Positions 21,731-34,336 of a stretch of 64,000 nucleotides of DNA are shown here, in pieces. The stretch covers positions 806,001-870,000 of the forward strand of contig NC_083876.1 in the NCBI RefSeq assembly GCF_032452875.1, written 5' to 3'. The stretch's first letter is position 1. Each line of letters begins with the position of its first letter. The stretch is from Bos javanicus. Taxonomy: Eukaryota; Chordata; Mammalia; Artiodactyla; Bovidae. Under the pieces are notes generated by a model, which made no database searches, was not told the DNA's origin, and saw only the letters and a list, made by a program, of their open reading frames with translations. The translations under genes and the position numbers were made by a program.

Positions 21731-23004
21731 GGATAGGAGCTACCTGTTCTCTACAGGCTTTGTAAAAGTAGGATATAGGTTTGTAGGAGAACCACTACCT
21801 GGATGGGTTGTATCAAGAAAAGGAAGAGGCCTGGGGCAAATGCTCCAGCAGGAGGGAACAGGGAAGGGGGAGACGATGGGGTGATGGTGCTTAGATGGAA
21901 TAAACTGGCTGCTCACACAGACTGGTGGGCTGGGGATGGGCTGAGAGAGTGCAACCGGGGATGCCATTGGGGCTGCTGCAGCACTAATTGTAGAGGACTG
22001 GCTGAAGTGGAAAAAGGAAAAGATAGGAAACATACAAAAATGGAGCAAACTCCCTGACTGTCCTATTAATAGCTGGATGAGAATTCTACTTTCTGAGTTC
22101 CATCTCTTCTATTAGTAATGTACTTCTTTGCATTTGATGATGCCTATGTTCCAGACAAGTATTAGACACCGTAATGGATGCTGTGTGTACCAGAGATAAT
22201 TTCAGATATTTGGATTAGTGTTGTCAACAAAGTTGTAGCAAATTTGAAGTTCACAACCAGCTCACAAATTTAAGTACATATATTGTGTTTCCCTAAATTG
22301 ATTACACATTTTAGTGTAATAGAGACAGAGATTTCTGTATTCATTCATTCAAAACTGCAATGAGTGTCTACATGTGACAGATACTTTTGATAGAAAAACA
22401 AAAACCACAGACCTAGTTGAGAGAGATCCAGACAAAAAGTTATAATAAAATATAACTGTTCCCTGCAAGCTGCAGTGAGATGAATTCTTAAATTTCTTAG
22501 AAGTGTTAAGGACTTAAAATGATCTTTTGAACCAAAGCTTAAAAAATAGCAGAGTTTTTGAGGCATGAAAGTGAAGTGTAGGTGGCTTGGGAAAATGGGG
22601 CAGCCAGGGCAAAGGCATGAAGGTGGAGGACATGGTGATGTGGCACAGTGACATGACCCAGGATATACATAGGTGCTGATGTTGAGGCGGAATGAAGGAA
22701 AAAGAGATTGTGCAAGTTGGTGAGGGCTTGATACAAGTTTGCATATGTTATGCAAAGGATCTTAATGGTATATTATGAGGAAACATGCTGATTAGGCAGA
22801 ATACTTTGGGACTTCAACGTGGAGAATAGAGGAGGAGAGGGCAGGATGACACACAGAGAGGAGGTTATTGCTTCTGTGATAGCCTGTGATAGATAAGTTG
22901 GGAGCAAGGAGAGGAAGAAAGAAGGAGAAAACGTGAAAAAGTCATTTGAAGGTGAAATAGACAGACCTTTGTGTTTGATAGAATGTGGGGGATCAGGGAG
23001 AGAA
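21731..23004. other. Mostly unclassified; possible weak L2 at 22320-22790
   Basis: GC-richer purine tracts at 21800-22050 give overlapping low-complexity frames without domains. From about 22330 (TTCATTCATTCAAAACTGC) to 22790 the order of words weakly resembles antisense L2, but divergence is too high to be sure. Confidence 0.35.
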
Positions 23005-23105
23005 GACAAGAAACTTGTCTGTCTTATTCACAACTGTGTCTCCAGCACCTGGAAGAATGCCTCTTCTAGGCTCCCAGTAAATACTGGTCAAAATGAATTG
23101 AAGGG
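23005..23105 (+). mobile_element. L2 LINE 3' end
   Basis: CTTGTCTGTCTTATTCACAAC, TGTCTCCAGCACCTGGAAG and CCCAGTAAATACTGGTCAAAATGAATTG follow the L2 terminal sequence. Confidence 0.65.
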
Positions 23106-23504
23106 AGGAATCCAGATGACAGGGTAATTTGTCCAGAGTCCAATGTTTGTGAAGTCTGGCAAAATCAGAATCTGGCTTTGGGGACTCAAGGAAGAACAGC
23201 ACCAGTATGGGAAGTGAAGGTCACTTGCCTTTTCATGTCTGAAAGTAGAGGTTGGTGTACGTTTCAAGTTATCATCTGAATTCTGTGGCTTTGTGCATCT
23301 TTTAACATGAGAAAGACAAAGATAGCATGTGAAATGATGATTTTAATAACAACCAAAACATAGGTCAGAGATTGATGTTACTAAACAGTAGCACCTAAAA
23401 GAGGAGATACCACCGATAGAAACACTAACTTGGATGCTAGTTTCTTACATAGAACAGACAATTGCAAATTTTCTGATTAATATTGATCATAAAAATATAT
23501 TTTA
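23106..23504. other. Single-copy intergenic DNA
   Basis: No recognised repeat or gene. Confidence 0.4.
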
Positions 23505-23674
23505 GGAGGAGGAGGGGTTGAAGATGGCAGAGGAGTAAGATATGGAGTTCATCTTCCTGCATCAAAAATCAAAGATCAAGATACATCAAAAATACATTTG
23601 CATGTGGAACAACTCCTACAGAACATCTGCTGAACACTGGCAGAAGACCTCAGACTTCTAAAAAAGCAAATTAA

Positions 23675-23889
23675 ATTCCACATAAGTGAAGTCTCTCAGT
23701 CATGTCCGACTCTTTGCAACCCCGTGGACTGTAGCCCACCAGGCTCCTCCATCCATGTGATTCTCCAGGCAAGAATACTGGAGTGGGTTGCCATTTCCTT
23801 CTCCAGGGGATCTTCCTGACCCAGGGATCGAACCCAGGTCTCCCTCATTGCAGACAGATGCTTTAACCTCTGAGCCATTCAACATAAGT
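23675..23889 (-). mobile_element. Bov-tA SINE in L1 5' UTR, with TSD
   Basis: Reverse-oriented Bov-tA inserted in the old L1 5' UTR. The TSD is ATTCCACATAAGT / ATTCAACATAAGT at 23675-23687 and 23877-23889 (12 of 13 match). The tRNA-like head complement (GGGATCGAACCCAGGTCTCC) is well preserved. Confidence 0.94.
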
Positions 23890-25122
23890 CAGTAGGAAAA
23901 GGCAATAAGAAAATAAAGATACAAAGCAAATGGGACAGGTCCTGTATCTCAAAGAGGAAGAAAAGTTTCCACACACTCAGAAATCCCCGTACCTGTGGGG
24001 ACAAGAATGAGCCTCAGAACATCAGAGCGAAGCACAGTAACAAGTGTGTAGAAGACAAAGCAGGAAGAATTTGACAAAAAGATCAGTGCCGAGTAGCACT
24101 TCCCAGCTGAGAGGCCGTTTGCACGCCCAACGCAGCAAGTGGGGCTGGGTGCTGAGGCTCAGGCTTCCGGGGTCGGACACCAGGGAGAAGACTGGGGTTG
24201 ACTGCCATGGAGATATCTGAGGGGGCTGGTACTACACAGCTGAGGGAGTCCAGGGAAAGGCCTGGGCCTGCCAAAGGGTCAAGAGTTCATTGTCCTAAGG
24301 AGCCTCTAACCCGGTGGGCCCTCTAACTTAAAACAAGCATTCCCAGACTACAGGACCCCGTCTTTGTGAATGCCATAGGTAGGACAAGCTGGTTGTGGTC
24401 TGCCACCTCAGAGGTGGGCCTGATGGTCACCAAAGCAGCCACCAAGTCGTGAACAGGCACAGGTTACTGCCCACACCTTCTTGGGAGCCTATGCAGCTTG
24501 GTTCTTCCTAGGGACCCAAGACCTGGGGCCAATTCCTCTGGGAGAATGCACAATCCACCTGAGACGGTAGTAACATCTGGCAGGTCTCTACCACTGCAAG
24601 CACTCCCTGCACATCCCAATTGTGGCTACTATACTCCTCCCTCTCCTCAGCCTGACTAAGTGAGCCCTAATAAGCTTCATTCTTTGCCCCCTCTTGTATA
24701 GGTTGGGAAGAGATGCCAGAGGGTGGCCTATAAACAGAGGCAGGGCCAAAAGCAAAGCAGAGCAGCAGGGGGTGTGTGATCAAAGATGAGAATAGGAGCT
24801 CACTCCTGCAGTGGGAGGTGCAATGGATTAAATTCCTGCACTGAGCTTGAGACTGTGGACTTTGGGGGCAATTGTGGACTTTGGAATCAAGAACAAGCTG
24901 GAGTAAGGCCAGCTCTGAGTAGGAGATGACACTACAGTCCACAGAAGGCCCAGAGATCTTCTTAGAAACATTGGAGGATTTTCTGAGTAGTCAGATTGAC
25001 TAGAATACACTCTGTGGTTAGGATAACTGATGTCACAGGATAATATTCTTCTTACAACCACTCTTTCTCTCTCTTTCTGTTCCTTTGCTATTAAACTTTT
25101 TATTTTTACTTTTACCTTTTTT

Positions 25123-28096
25123 AATGTTCTATTTTTATTTTTAGTATAAGTTTATTTATTTTAATTGGGGGCTAGTTACTTTACAATATTGTATTGGTTT
25201 TGCCATACATCAACATGAATCTGCCACGGGTGTACACGTGTTCCCAATCCTGAACCCTCCTCCCACCTCCCTCCCCATTCCATCCCTCTGGGTCATCCCA
25301 GTGCACCAACCCCGAGCACCCTGTATCATGCATCGAACCTGGACTGGTGATTCATTTCACATATGATAATATACATGTTTCAATGCCATTCTCCCAAATC
25401 ATCCCACCCTCGCCCTCTCTCACAGAGTCCAAAAGACTGTTCTAGACATCTGTGTCTCTTTTGCTGTCTCGCATACAGGGTTATCATTACCATCTTTCTA
25501 AATTCCATATATATGTGTTAGTATACTGTATTGGTGTTGTTCTTTCTGGCTTACTTCACTCTGTATAATAGGCTCCAGTTTCATCTACTTTATTAGAACT
25601 GATTCAAATGTATTCTTTTTAATGGCTAAGTAATACTCCATTGTGTACCACAGCTTTCTTATCCATACCTCTGCTGATGGACATCTAGGTTGTTTCCATG
25701 TCCTGGCTATTATAAACAGTGTTGCGATGAACATTGGGGTACATATGTCTCTTTCAATTCTGCTTTCCTCAGTGTGTATGCCCAGCAGAGGGATTGTTGG
25801 GTCATATGGCAGTTCTATTTCCAGTTTTTTAAGGAATCTCCACACTGTTCGCCATAGTGGCTGTACTAGTTTGCATTCCCACCAACAGTGTAAGAGGGTT
25901 CCCTTTTCTCCACACCCTCTCCAGCATTTATTGCTTGTAGATACTTTTGGATAGCAGCCATTCTGACTGGCGCGTAATGGTACCTCATTGTGGTTTTGAT
26001 ATGCATTTCTCTGATAATGAGTAATGAGCATCTTTTCATGTGTTTGTTAGCCATCTGTATGTCTTCTTTGGAGAAATGCCTGTTTAGTTCTTTGGCCTAT
26101 TTTTTGATTGGGTCGTTTATTTTTCTGGAATTGAGCTGTAGGAGTTGCTTGTATATTTTTGTGATTAGTTGTTTGTCAGTTGCTTAGTTTGCTATTATTT
26201 TCTCCCATTCTGAAGGCTGTCTTTTCACCTTGCTTAGTTTCCTTTGTTGTGCAGAAGCTTTTAATTTTAATTAGGTCCCATTTGTTTATTTTTGCTTTTA
26301 TTTCCAGTATTCTGGGAGGTGGGTCATAGAGGATCCTGCTGTGATTTATGTCAGAGAGTGTTTTGCCTATGTTCTCCTCTAGGAGTTTTATAGTTTCTGG
26401 TCTTACATTTAGATCTGTAATCCATTTTGAGTTTATTTTTGTGTATGGTGTTATAAAGTGTTCTAGTTTTATTCTTTTACAAGTGGTTGACCAGTTTTCC
26501 CAGCACCACATGTTAATATACCTCCATTGTATATTTTTGCCTCCTTTGTCAAAGATAAGTTGTCCATAGGTGCGTGGATTTATCTCTGGGCTTTCTATAT
26601 TGTTCCATTGATTTATATTTCTGTCTTTGTGCCAGTACCATACTGTTTTGATGCCTGTGGCTTTGTAGTAGAGCCTGAAGTCAGGCAGGTTGATTCCTCC
26701 AGTTCCATTCTTCTTTCTCAAGATTGCTTTGGCTATTTGAGTTTTTTTTTTTTTTTGTATTTCCATACAAATTGTGAAATTATTTGTTCTAGTTCTGTGA
26801 AAAATACAGAACTTGGTAGCTTCATACAGATTGCATTGAATCTATAGATTGCTTTGGGTAGTATACTCATTTTCACTATATTGATTCTTCGTATCCATGA
26901 ACACGGCATATTTCTCCATCTATTTGTGTCCTCTTTGATTTCTTTCACCAGTGTTTTAGAGTTTTTATATATAGGTCTTTTGTTTCTTTAGGTAGATATT
27001 TTATTCTTTTCATTGCAATGGTGAATGGAATTGTTTCCTTAATTTCTCTTTCTGTTTTCTCATTGTTAGTGTATAGGAATGCAAGGGATTTCTGTCTGTT
27101 AATTTTATATCCTGCAACTGTAGTCTATCCATTGATTAGCTCTAGTGATTTTCTGGTGGAGTCTTTAGGGTTTTCCATGTAGAGGATCATGTCATCTGCA
27201 AACAGTGAGATTTTTACTTCTTCTTTTCCAATCTGGATTCCTTTTATTTCTTTTTCTGCTCTGATTGCTGTGGCCAAAACTTCCAAAACTATGTTGAATA
27301 ATAGTGGTGAGAGTGGGCACCCTTGTCTTGTTCCTGACTTTAGGGGAAATGCTTTCAATTTTTCACCATTGAAGATAATGTTTGCTATTGGTTTGTCATA
27401 TATAGCTTTTATTATGTTGAGGTATGTTCCTTCTATTCCTGCTTTCTGGAGGGTTGTTATCATAAATGGGTGTTGAATTTTGTCAAAGGCTTTCTCTGCA
27501 TCTATTGAGATAATCATATGGCTTTTATTTTTCAATTTGTCAATGTGCTATATTACATTGATTGATTTGTGGATATTGAAGAATCCTTGCATCTCTGGGA
27601 TAGAGCTCACTTGGTCGTGATGTATAATCTTTTTAATGTGGTGTTGGATTCTGTTTGCTAGAATTTTGTTAAAGATTTTTGCATCTATGTTCATCAGTGA
27701 TATTGGCCTATAGTTTTCTTTCTTTCTTTTTTTTTTGTGGGATCTTTGTCAGGTTTTGGTATTAGGGTGATGGTGGCCTCGTAGAATGAGTTTGGAAGTT
27801 TACCTTCCTCTGCAATTTTCTGGAAGAGTTTGAGTAGGACAGGTGTTAGCTCTTCTCCAAATTTTTGGTAGAATTCAGCTGTGAAGCTGTCTGGACCTGG
27901 GCTTTTGTTTGCTGGAAGATTTCTGATTACAATTTCAATTTCTGTGCTTGTGATGGTTCTGTTAAGATATTCTATTTCTTCCTGGTTTGGTTTTATAAAG
28001 TTATACTATCAGCAACTATATGCCAATAAAATGGACAACTTGGAAGAAATGGACTAATTCTTAGAAAAGTACAACTTTCCAAATGTTCTATTTTTA
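25123..28096 (-). mobile_element. L1 insertion with 5' inversion and 15-bp TSD
   Basis: A minus-strand L1 carries 3' UTR and about two-thirds of ORF2 (25138 to about 28002). The last 80 bp (about 28003-28081) read as L1 sense on the plus strand, from ACTATCAGCAACTATATGCC to AGAAAAGTACAACTTTCC. This segment belongs immediately upstream of the point where the minus-strand part begins, so the 5' end is inverted. A perfect TSD, AATGTTCTATTTTTA, lies at 25123-25137 and 28082-28096. This is the product expected from twin priming. Confidence 0.95.
25585..27950 (-). pseudogene. L1 ORF2 remnant
   Basis: Three open pieces of ORF2. At 27125-27535 the RT core has motif A IDAEKAFDKI (residues 11-20) and an intact FADD catalytic box (112-115). 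At 26176-26766 is the downstream region. At 25585-26031 is the C-terminus with the cysteine/histidine-rich block CWRGCGEKGTLLHCWWEC (36-53). Frame breaks, including one at a T15 homopolymer near 26742, separate the pieces. Endonuclease is missing. Confidence 0.92.
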
Positions 28097-28227
28097 AACG
28101 GATTTGTTTTATTTTATTCACATTTCTAGAATAGATTTTTATTATATTGCATTTCTACCATGTTTTCATTTTGTATTTTTGCTACTCTAGTTTTTAAATT
28201 TTTTTTAAATTTCTCTTCTTTTTCAGT

Positions 28228-28230
28228 TCC

Positions 28231-28261
<31 letters not shown>

Positions 28262-28263
28262 CT
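28228..28263. repeat. (CTT)n microsatellite
   Basis: TTCTTCTTCTTC-type run followed by a T tract, within the old L1 5' UTR. A C-rich tract lies nearby at 28384-28401. Confidence 0.85.
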
Positions 28264-28499
28264 TTTGTGTGTGGGAGTTTGTGAGTTTCTTTGTGTATTT
28301 CTGTCTAATTAATGTAGTTTTTACCATTTGTTTGGGGTTTTGTCAGTCTGTCCTTTTTTGTTTGTAGGTTGGTTTGATTCCTGCCCCCCCCCCACCCCCC
28401 ACCGTTTCTTTCTTCCCTTCTGTGCTATATGACTTGAGTCTTGCTGCTCCAACAAGGGTCAGGCCTGAACCTCTGAGGCAGGAGTAACATGCAGCAGAT

Positions 28500-31400
28500 G
28501 AAGGATCATGGTAAAAACCCACCAGGCCAAGCAAATAAAGAGAAAATACTCAGTCCACCCAAAATAAAAATTAGGAGGAATGATAGTAAAGATGATCTAA
28601 AATCTTGGAAATAAAATGGAGGCACAAAAATATAGAATATAGGCATGTATTGAGAAGATACAAGAAACATTTAACAAGGACCTAGAAGAAATAAAGAACA
28701 GACAATCAACAATGAACAACATAATAACAGAAATAAAAGCTACACTAGAGTGAACCAATAGCAGAATGAGACAGAAGAACAGATAAGTAAGCTGGGAGAT
28801 AGAATGCTGGAAATAACTGAAGCAGAGTGGAATAAAGAAAAAATAATGAAAATAAATGAGAACAGTCTCAGACACCTCTGGGACAACATTAAGCACACCA
28901 ACATTTGAATTATAGGGATCCCAGAAAGAGAATAGAAAAGGAAATGGTATGAGAAAATACTTGAGGAGATTATAGATGAAAACTTCCCTAGCATGGGAAA
29001 GGAAATAGCCACCCAAGTCCAGGAAGCCCAGACAACCCATAAAGAATAAACCCAAAAAGAAACACACCAAGACATGTATTAATCAAAGTAACAAAAGTTA
29101 AACACAAAGAAAAAATACTAAAAGCAGCAAGGGAAAAATAATAACATACAAGGGAATTCCAATAAAGCTAATAGCTGATCTGTCAACAAAAAACTCTGCA
29201 GGCCAGAAGGGAGTGGCAGGATATACTTAAAGAGATGAAAGGAAAAAAAAGCTACAATGAAGATTACTCTGTCTAGCAAGGATCTAATCCAGGTTCAAAA
29301 GGAAAATGAAAAATTTTACAGATAAGCAAAAGTTAATAGAATTCACCACCACCAAAATAGCTCTACAACAAATGCTAAAGGAACGTCTCTAGATAGTAAG
29401 CACAAGAGAAAGAAAAGATCTACAAAATCAAACCCAAATCAATAAAGTAAACAGTAATAAGGTCATACATATAAATAATTACCTTAAATGTAAACGGTTT
29501 ACATTCTCCAACCAAAAGACACAAACTGGTTGAATGGATACAAAAACAAGACCTCTATATATGTTGTCTACAAGAGACTCATTCCAAACCTAAGGACTCA
29601 TACAGACTGAATATGAGGGACTGGAAAAAGGCATTCTATACAGATGGAAATCAAAAGAAAGTGAATGTAGCAATATTCACATCAGATAAAACAGCCTTTA
29701 AAATCAATACAATGAATCAAGGAATCAATGATCAAGAAGGGATCAATCCAAGAAGAAGATAAAGCAATTATATATGCATCCCATAAAGGAACATGACAAT
29801 ACATATGGCAAATGCTAACAACTATAAAAGGGGAAATTGACAGTAACACAGTAATAGTGGGGGACTTTAACACCTCACTCACACCAAGGGACAGAGGGAA
29901 GTTTATAGCAGTACAAGCCTACTTCAAGAAATAAGAGAAACATCAAATAAACAAAACATTACACCTAAAGCAGCTAGAAAAAGAAGAATAAAAAAAAAAT
30001 CCAAATTAGTAGAAGGAAAGAAATCATAAAGATCAGAGCAGAAATAATTGAAAAAGAAATGAAGGAAGCAATAGCAAAGACCAATAAAACTAAAGCTTGT
30101 TCCAAAATTGACAAACCATTAGCCAGAATCATCAAGAAAAAAGGGAGAAGACTTGAATCAATAAGATAGAAATGAAAAAGCAGAATTTATAACAGATGAC
30201 ACAGAAATACAAAGAATCATAAGAGACTACTATGAGTAACTATATGCCAATAAAATAGACAACCTCAAAAAAATAGGCAAATTCTTAAAAAGTACAACTT
30301 TCCAAGGCCAAACCAAGAAGTACAAAATACAAACCGACCAATCACAAGCCCTGAAACTGAAACTGTGATTTAAAAATTCTTTCCCCCACCCCCCCCCAAA
30401 AAAAAAATCCCAAGGCCAAATGGCTTCACAGGCAAATTTTATCAAAAGTTTAGAGAAGATCTACCACCTGTCCTGCACAAACTTCCAAAAAATTGCAGGG
30501 GGGATGTGAGGAACTGCCAAATTCATTTTATGAGGCCACCATCACCCTGATAGCCAAATAAGACAAAGGTATCACACACACACACACAAAAGAAAATTAC
30601 AGGCCAATATCACTGATGAACATAGATGCAAAAACCCTAAAGAAAGTGCTAGCAAACAGAATCCAACAACATATTAAAAGAATCATATACCATGATCAAG
30701 TGGGGTTTATCCCAGGGATGCAAGGATTCTTCAGTATATGTAAATAAATTAATGTGACATACCATATTTGCAAACTAAAAATAAAAGCATATGATCATCT
30801 AAGTAGATGCAGAGAAAGCTTTCAACAAAATTCAACACCAATTTATGATAAAAATTCTCCAGAAAATTTGCATAGAAAGAATCTGTCTTTAGGCCATATA
30901 GACAAACCCACAGCAAGCATTATTCTCAATAGCAAAAAACTGAAAGTATTTCCTCTAAGAACAGGAACAAAACAAGGGTGTCCACTCTCACCACTATATT
31001 CAATTTAGATCTGGAAATCCTAGTCATAGGCAATCAGAGAAGAAAAAGAAATAAATGGAAATCAGATTAGTAAAGAAGTAATACTCTCACACTTTGTAGA
31101 TGACATGATACTACACATAGAAAACCCTAAAAGTGCCACCAAAACCCTATTAAAGCTAATCAGTGAATTCAGTAAAGTCACAGGACATAAAATTAATACA
31201 CAGGAATCCCTTGCATTCTTATACACTAACAATGAAAAATCAGAAAGAGAAATTAAGGAAACAATTCCATTCACCATTGCAACAAAAAGAGTAAAATACA
31301 TAGGAATAAACCTACCTAAAAAGACCAAAAATTATATGTATGCCTGTATGCCAAAAACTATAAGACACTGATGAAAGGACTCAAAGATGACACAAACATA

Positions 31401-31700
31401 TGGAGAGATATACTATGTTCTTGGATTGGAAAGGTCAATATTGTGAAAATGACTATACTCCCCAATGCAATCTACAGATTCTGTACAATCCCTACTAAAC
31501 TACCAATAGTATTTTTCACAGAACTGACCAAAAAAAATTCACAATTTGTATGGAAATGCAAAAGACTTCAAATAGCCAAAGCAATCTTGAGAAAGAAAAA
31601 TGGAGCTAGAGTAATCAACCCCCCCTGACTTCAAATTATTCTATATAGCTACAGTCATCCAGACAGTATGGTACTGGCACAAAAAATAGAAATATTGACC
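28500..31700 (+). pseudogene. Decayed L1 ORF1 and ORF2 (older element)
   Basis: ORF1-like sequence (AAGATGATCTAAAATCTTGG ... CAGGCCAGAAGGGAGTGGC) is followed by the ORF2 endonuclease region with GGGGACTTTAACACC, encoding GDFNT, near 29858. Part of the central ORF2 is condensed by deletion near 29900. The RT palm at 31095-31110 reads FVDDM where other L1 copies here have FADDM, a change inside the catalytic box. Open pieces remain at 30754-31008, 31105-31371 and 31371-31628. Confidence 0.75.
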
Positions 31701-32509
31701 AATGGAACAACATAGAAAGCCCAGAATAAACCTACATAAATACGGGCGACTTATCTTTGACAAAGGAGGCAAAAATACACAATGGAGAAAAGACAGCCTC
31801 TTTAGTAAGTTGTGCTGGAAAAGCTGGATAGTTCTGCGTAAATGAAATTAGATTTCATACTCTGTAAAAATGAAATTAGAACACTTCCTAACACCATACA
31901 CAAAAATGAGCCCAAACGGACTTAACTTACCTAATTGTAAAGCCGGAAACTGTAAAGCTCTTAGAGGAAAACATAGGAAGTACACTTTTTGACATAAATC
32001 ACAGAAGATTCTCTCTGACCCACTTTCTATATTAATGGAAATAAAGATAAACAAATGAGACCTAATAAAATTTAAAAGCTTTTGCACAGCAAAGAAAACT
32101 ATAAACAAGATGAGAAGACAACCCTCAGAATGGGAGGAAATAATTGCAAATGAAGCAACTGACAAAGAGTTAATCTTCAGAATGTATAAACAGGTCATAC
32201 AGCTCAATATCAGAAAAACAACCAAAAAATGAACAGAAGACCTAAATAGACATTTCTCCAAAGAAGACATACAGACATACAATAAAAGATTCTCAACATT
32301 TCTCATTATTAGAGAAAAACAAATCAAAATTACAGTGAAGTATGACGTCACAAAGATCAGAATGGCCATTGTCAAAAAATCCACAAACAATAAATGCTAC
32401 TGAGGGTGTGGAGAAAAGCAATCCCTCTTGCACTGTTGGTGGGAATGTAAACTGATACAGCCACTATGGGAAAAGTATGGAGGTTCCTTAAAAAACTAGG
32501 AATAAAGCT

Positions 32510-32756
32510 TGCTTCAGTTCAGTTCAGTCGCTCAGTCGTGTCCAAATCTTTGTAACCCCATGAATCGCAGCATGCCAGGCCTCCCTGTCTATCACCAACT
32601 CCCGGAGTTTACCCAAACTCATGTCCATCAAGTTGGTGATGCCATCCAGCCATCTCATCCTCTGTCATCCCCTTCTCCTCCTGCCCCAAATACCTCCCAG
32701 CATCAGGGTCTTTTCCAGTGAGTCAACTCTTTGCATGAGGCGGCCAAAGTATTGGC
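32510..32756 (-). mobile_element. BovB 3' end inserted in old L1
   Basis: A 245-bp reverse BovB tail (TTCAGTTCAGTTCAGTCGC to GCGGCCAAAGTATTGG) sits between GGAATAAAGCTT and TAATCCAGCAATTCC of L1 ORF2. Only a short GCTT repeat marks a possible TSD. It is a strongly 5'-truncated BovB, younger than the L1. Confidence 0.92.
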
Positions 32757-32936
32757 TTATAATCCAGCAATTCCAGTACTGGGCCTATACCCCGAGAAAG
32801 CCACGATTCTAAAATACACATGTACCCCAGTGTTCATTGCAGCACTATTTATAATAGCTGGGACATGGAGCCACCTAGATGTTCATTGACAGATGAATGG
32901 ATAAAGAAGTTGTGGTACATATATAAGAAGGAACAA

Positions 32937-33063
32937 TTTTTTTTTTTTTTACAATTTAATCATCAGTTATTTTTTTTCTTTTTTATTTTTTAATTTTTTC
33001 TTAAAACAAACAAACAAAAAACCCAACCTGAACCCTCCTCCCTCCTCCCTCCCCGTACCATCC
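32937..33063 (-). mobile_element. Short T-rich insertion with L1 3' UTR piece
   Basis: Within the old L1, T-rich DNA (32940-33000) is followed by CCTGAACCCTCCTCCCTCC, an antisense piece of the younger L1 3' UTR, and then the host L1 resumes at about 33064. It looks like a very short L1 insertion on the minus strand. No convincing TSD. Confidence 0.55.
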
Positions 33064-33597
33064 AAATTTGAGCCAGAGCCTATTATAGCAGAATGATGTA
33101 GGTCAGAAAGAGAGAAACAAATATGGTATAATAACTCATATATGGAATCTAGAAAAATGGTACTGATGAACCTAGTAGAGAGCAGACTTGTGGACTTGAT
33201 GGGGGAAGGTAAGGGTGGGATGAACTGAGAAAGTAGCATTAACATATACACACTAATATGTGTAAAATAGATAGTGGGAAGTTGCTAAATAACACAGGGA
33301 CCCCAACCTGGAGCTTTGTGATGACCTAGAGGGGTCAGATCAGGGGAGGGAAGAAGGCTTAGGAGGAAAGGTATGTATAAAATTATCATTGATTTGTGTT
33401 GTTGTATGGTAGAAACCAACAGAAAATTGTAAAGCAATTTTCTATTGATTTAAATTTTAAAAATAAAAAATAATAAATTTAAAAGGAATGTATATTTCCT
33501 TATCCAATAATTTTATGTTGCATAAATTGCTGAATCCTCCCTGCCTATGATATTATGAACAAATACTGTATATCTTAGTTCATCCCTATATTTGTGT

Positions 33598-33808
33598 GGT
33601 TTTCCTGGTGGCTTAGTGGTAAAGAATCTGCCTGCCAGTGCAGGAGACAGGAGTTCGATGCCTGGGTCAGGAAGAACACTTGGAGGAGGAAATGGCAATC
33701 CATTCCAGTATTCTTCCTTGTGAAATCCCACAGACCGTGGAGCGTGGTGGGCTACAGTCCATGGGGTTGCAAAAGAGTTGGGCACAATTTAGCAACTAAA
33801 CAATATAT
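33598..33808 (+). mobile_element. Bov-tA SINE
   Basis: TTCCTGGTGGCTTAGTGG head, B-box-like GAGTTCGATGCC, then a single Bov-A unit ending GGCACAATTTAGCAACTAAAC. No clear TSD. Confidence 0.92.
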
Positions 33809-33880
33809 GGTCTAATTTCGCTAGTCTCTAGAGGTTTTGAATGGTTGCTGTAAAATGTTAATTGCATAAAAAAAGCACCT

Positions 33881-34116
33881 AAGGTTCTTGATGTGGGCTT
33901 CCCTGGTGTCTCAGACGGTAAAGCGTCTGTCTGCAATGCAGGAACCCTGTTTCGATCCCTGGGTCGGGAAGATCCCCTGGAGAAGGAAATGGTAGCCCAC
34001 TCCAGTACTCTTGCCTGGAAAATCCTGTGGATGGAAGATCCTGGTAGGCTACAGTCCATGGGGTCACAAAGAGTTGGACACGACTGAGCGATGTCACTTT
34101 CACTTTCAAGGTTCTT
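33881..34116 (+). mobile_element. Bov-tA SINE with 9-bp TSD
   Basis: GGGCTTCCCTGGTGTCTCAG head and CGATCCCTGGGTCGGG are joined to a Bov-A unit ending in GTCACTTTCACTTTC. The TSD AAGGTTCTT is at 33881-33889 and 34108-34116. Confidence 0.94.
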
Positions 34117-34336
34117 AATAAAATTCTATTTTTTAAAATTCAATAAGGCTTGTGAGTTAATATTTTAACCAGCACCATCGTGTGATTCTGATACATGTGT
34201 GAAGTGCTTCTACTTGGAGAAATCCCACCTTGAGAAGCTCTTTGGGCCGACTTGCATTTCTAAGCTGGTGTTTTGCTCCCTCTGGTGGTAACATGTGGAA
34301 TTGTATGTTTCTGATTTCTCATTTTCACTGATAGGT

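Larger units (their letters stand above)
23505..33475 (+). mobile_element. Old artiodactyl L1, near full length, with nested insertions
   Basis: The parts occur in order. The 5' UTR start is GAAGATGGCAGAGGAGTAAG (23522) and the UTR runs to about 25122. It resumes at 28097 and passes into ORF1-like DNA (about 28500-29350), an endonuclease region with an intact GDFN at about 29860, the ORF2 RT region (30560-31700), the ORF2 C-terminus and a 3' UTR ending near 33475. Removing the nested Bov-tA, L1, BovB and small insertion leaves about 6.4 kb, a normal full L1 length. Many stops and indels make it inactive. Treating the two outer parts as one element rests on order and family resemblance. Confidence 0.75.

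Noticed and set aside
28384..28401. Poly(C) tracts (28384-28401, 30381-30400, 60296-60310) as special regulatory sites
   Set aside because: They lie in L1-derived low-complexity DNA and are most simply explained by slippage. There is no flanking G-tract pattern that suggests a shared function.
28597..29075. Antisense 157- and 111-codon hydrophobic frames, which look like membrane proteins
   Set aside because: They are the antisense of A-rich L1 ORF1. A-rich sense DNA gives Phe/Leu/Ile-rich antisense frames.
31848..32390. Antisense 180-codon hydrophobic frame
   Set aside because: Antisense of L1 ORF2, same explanation.
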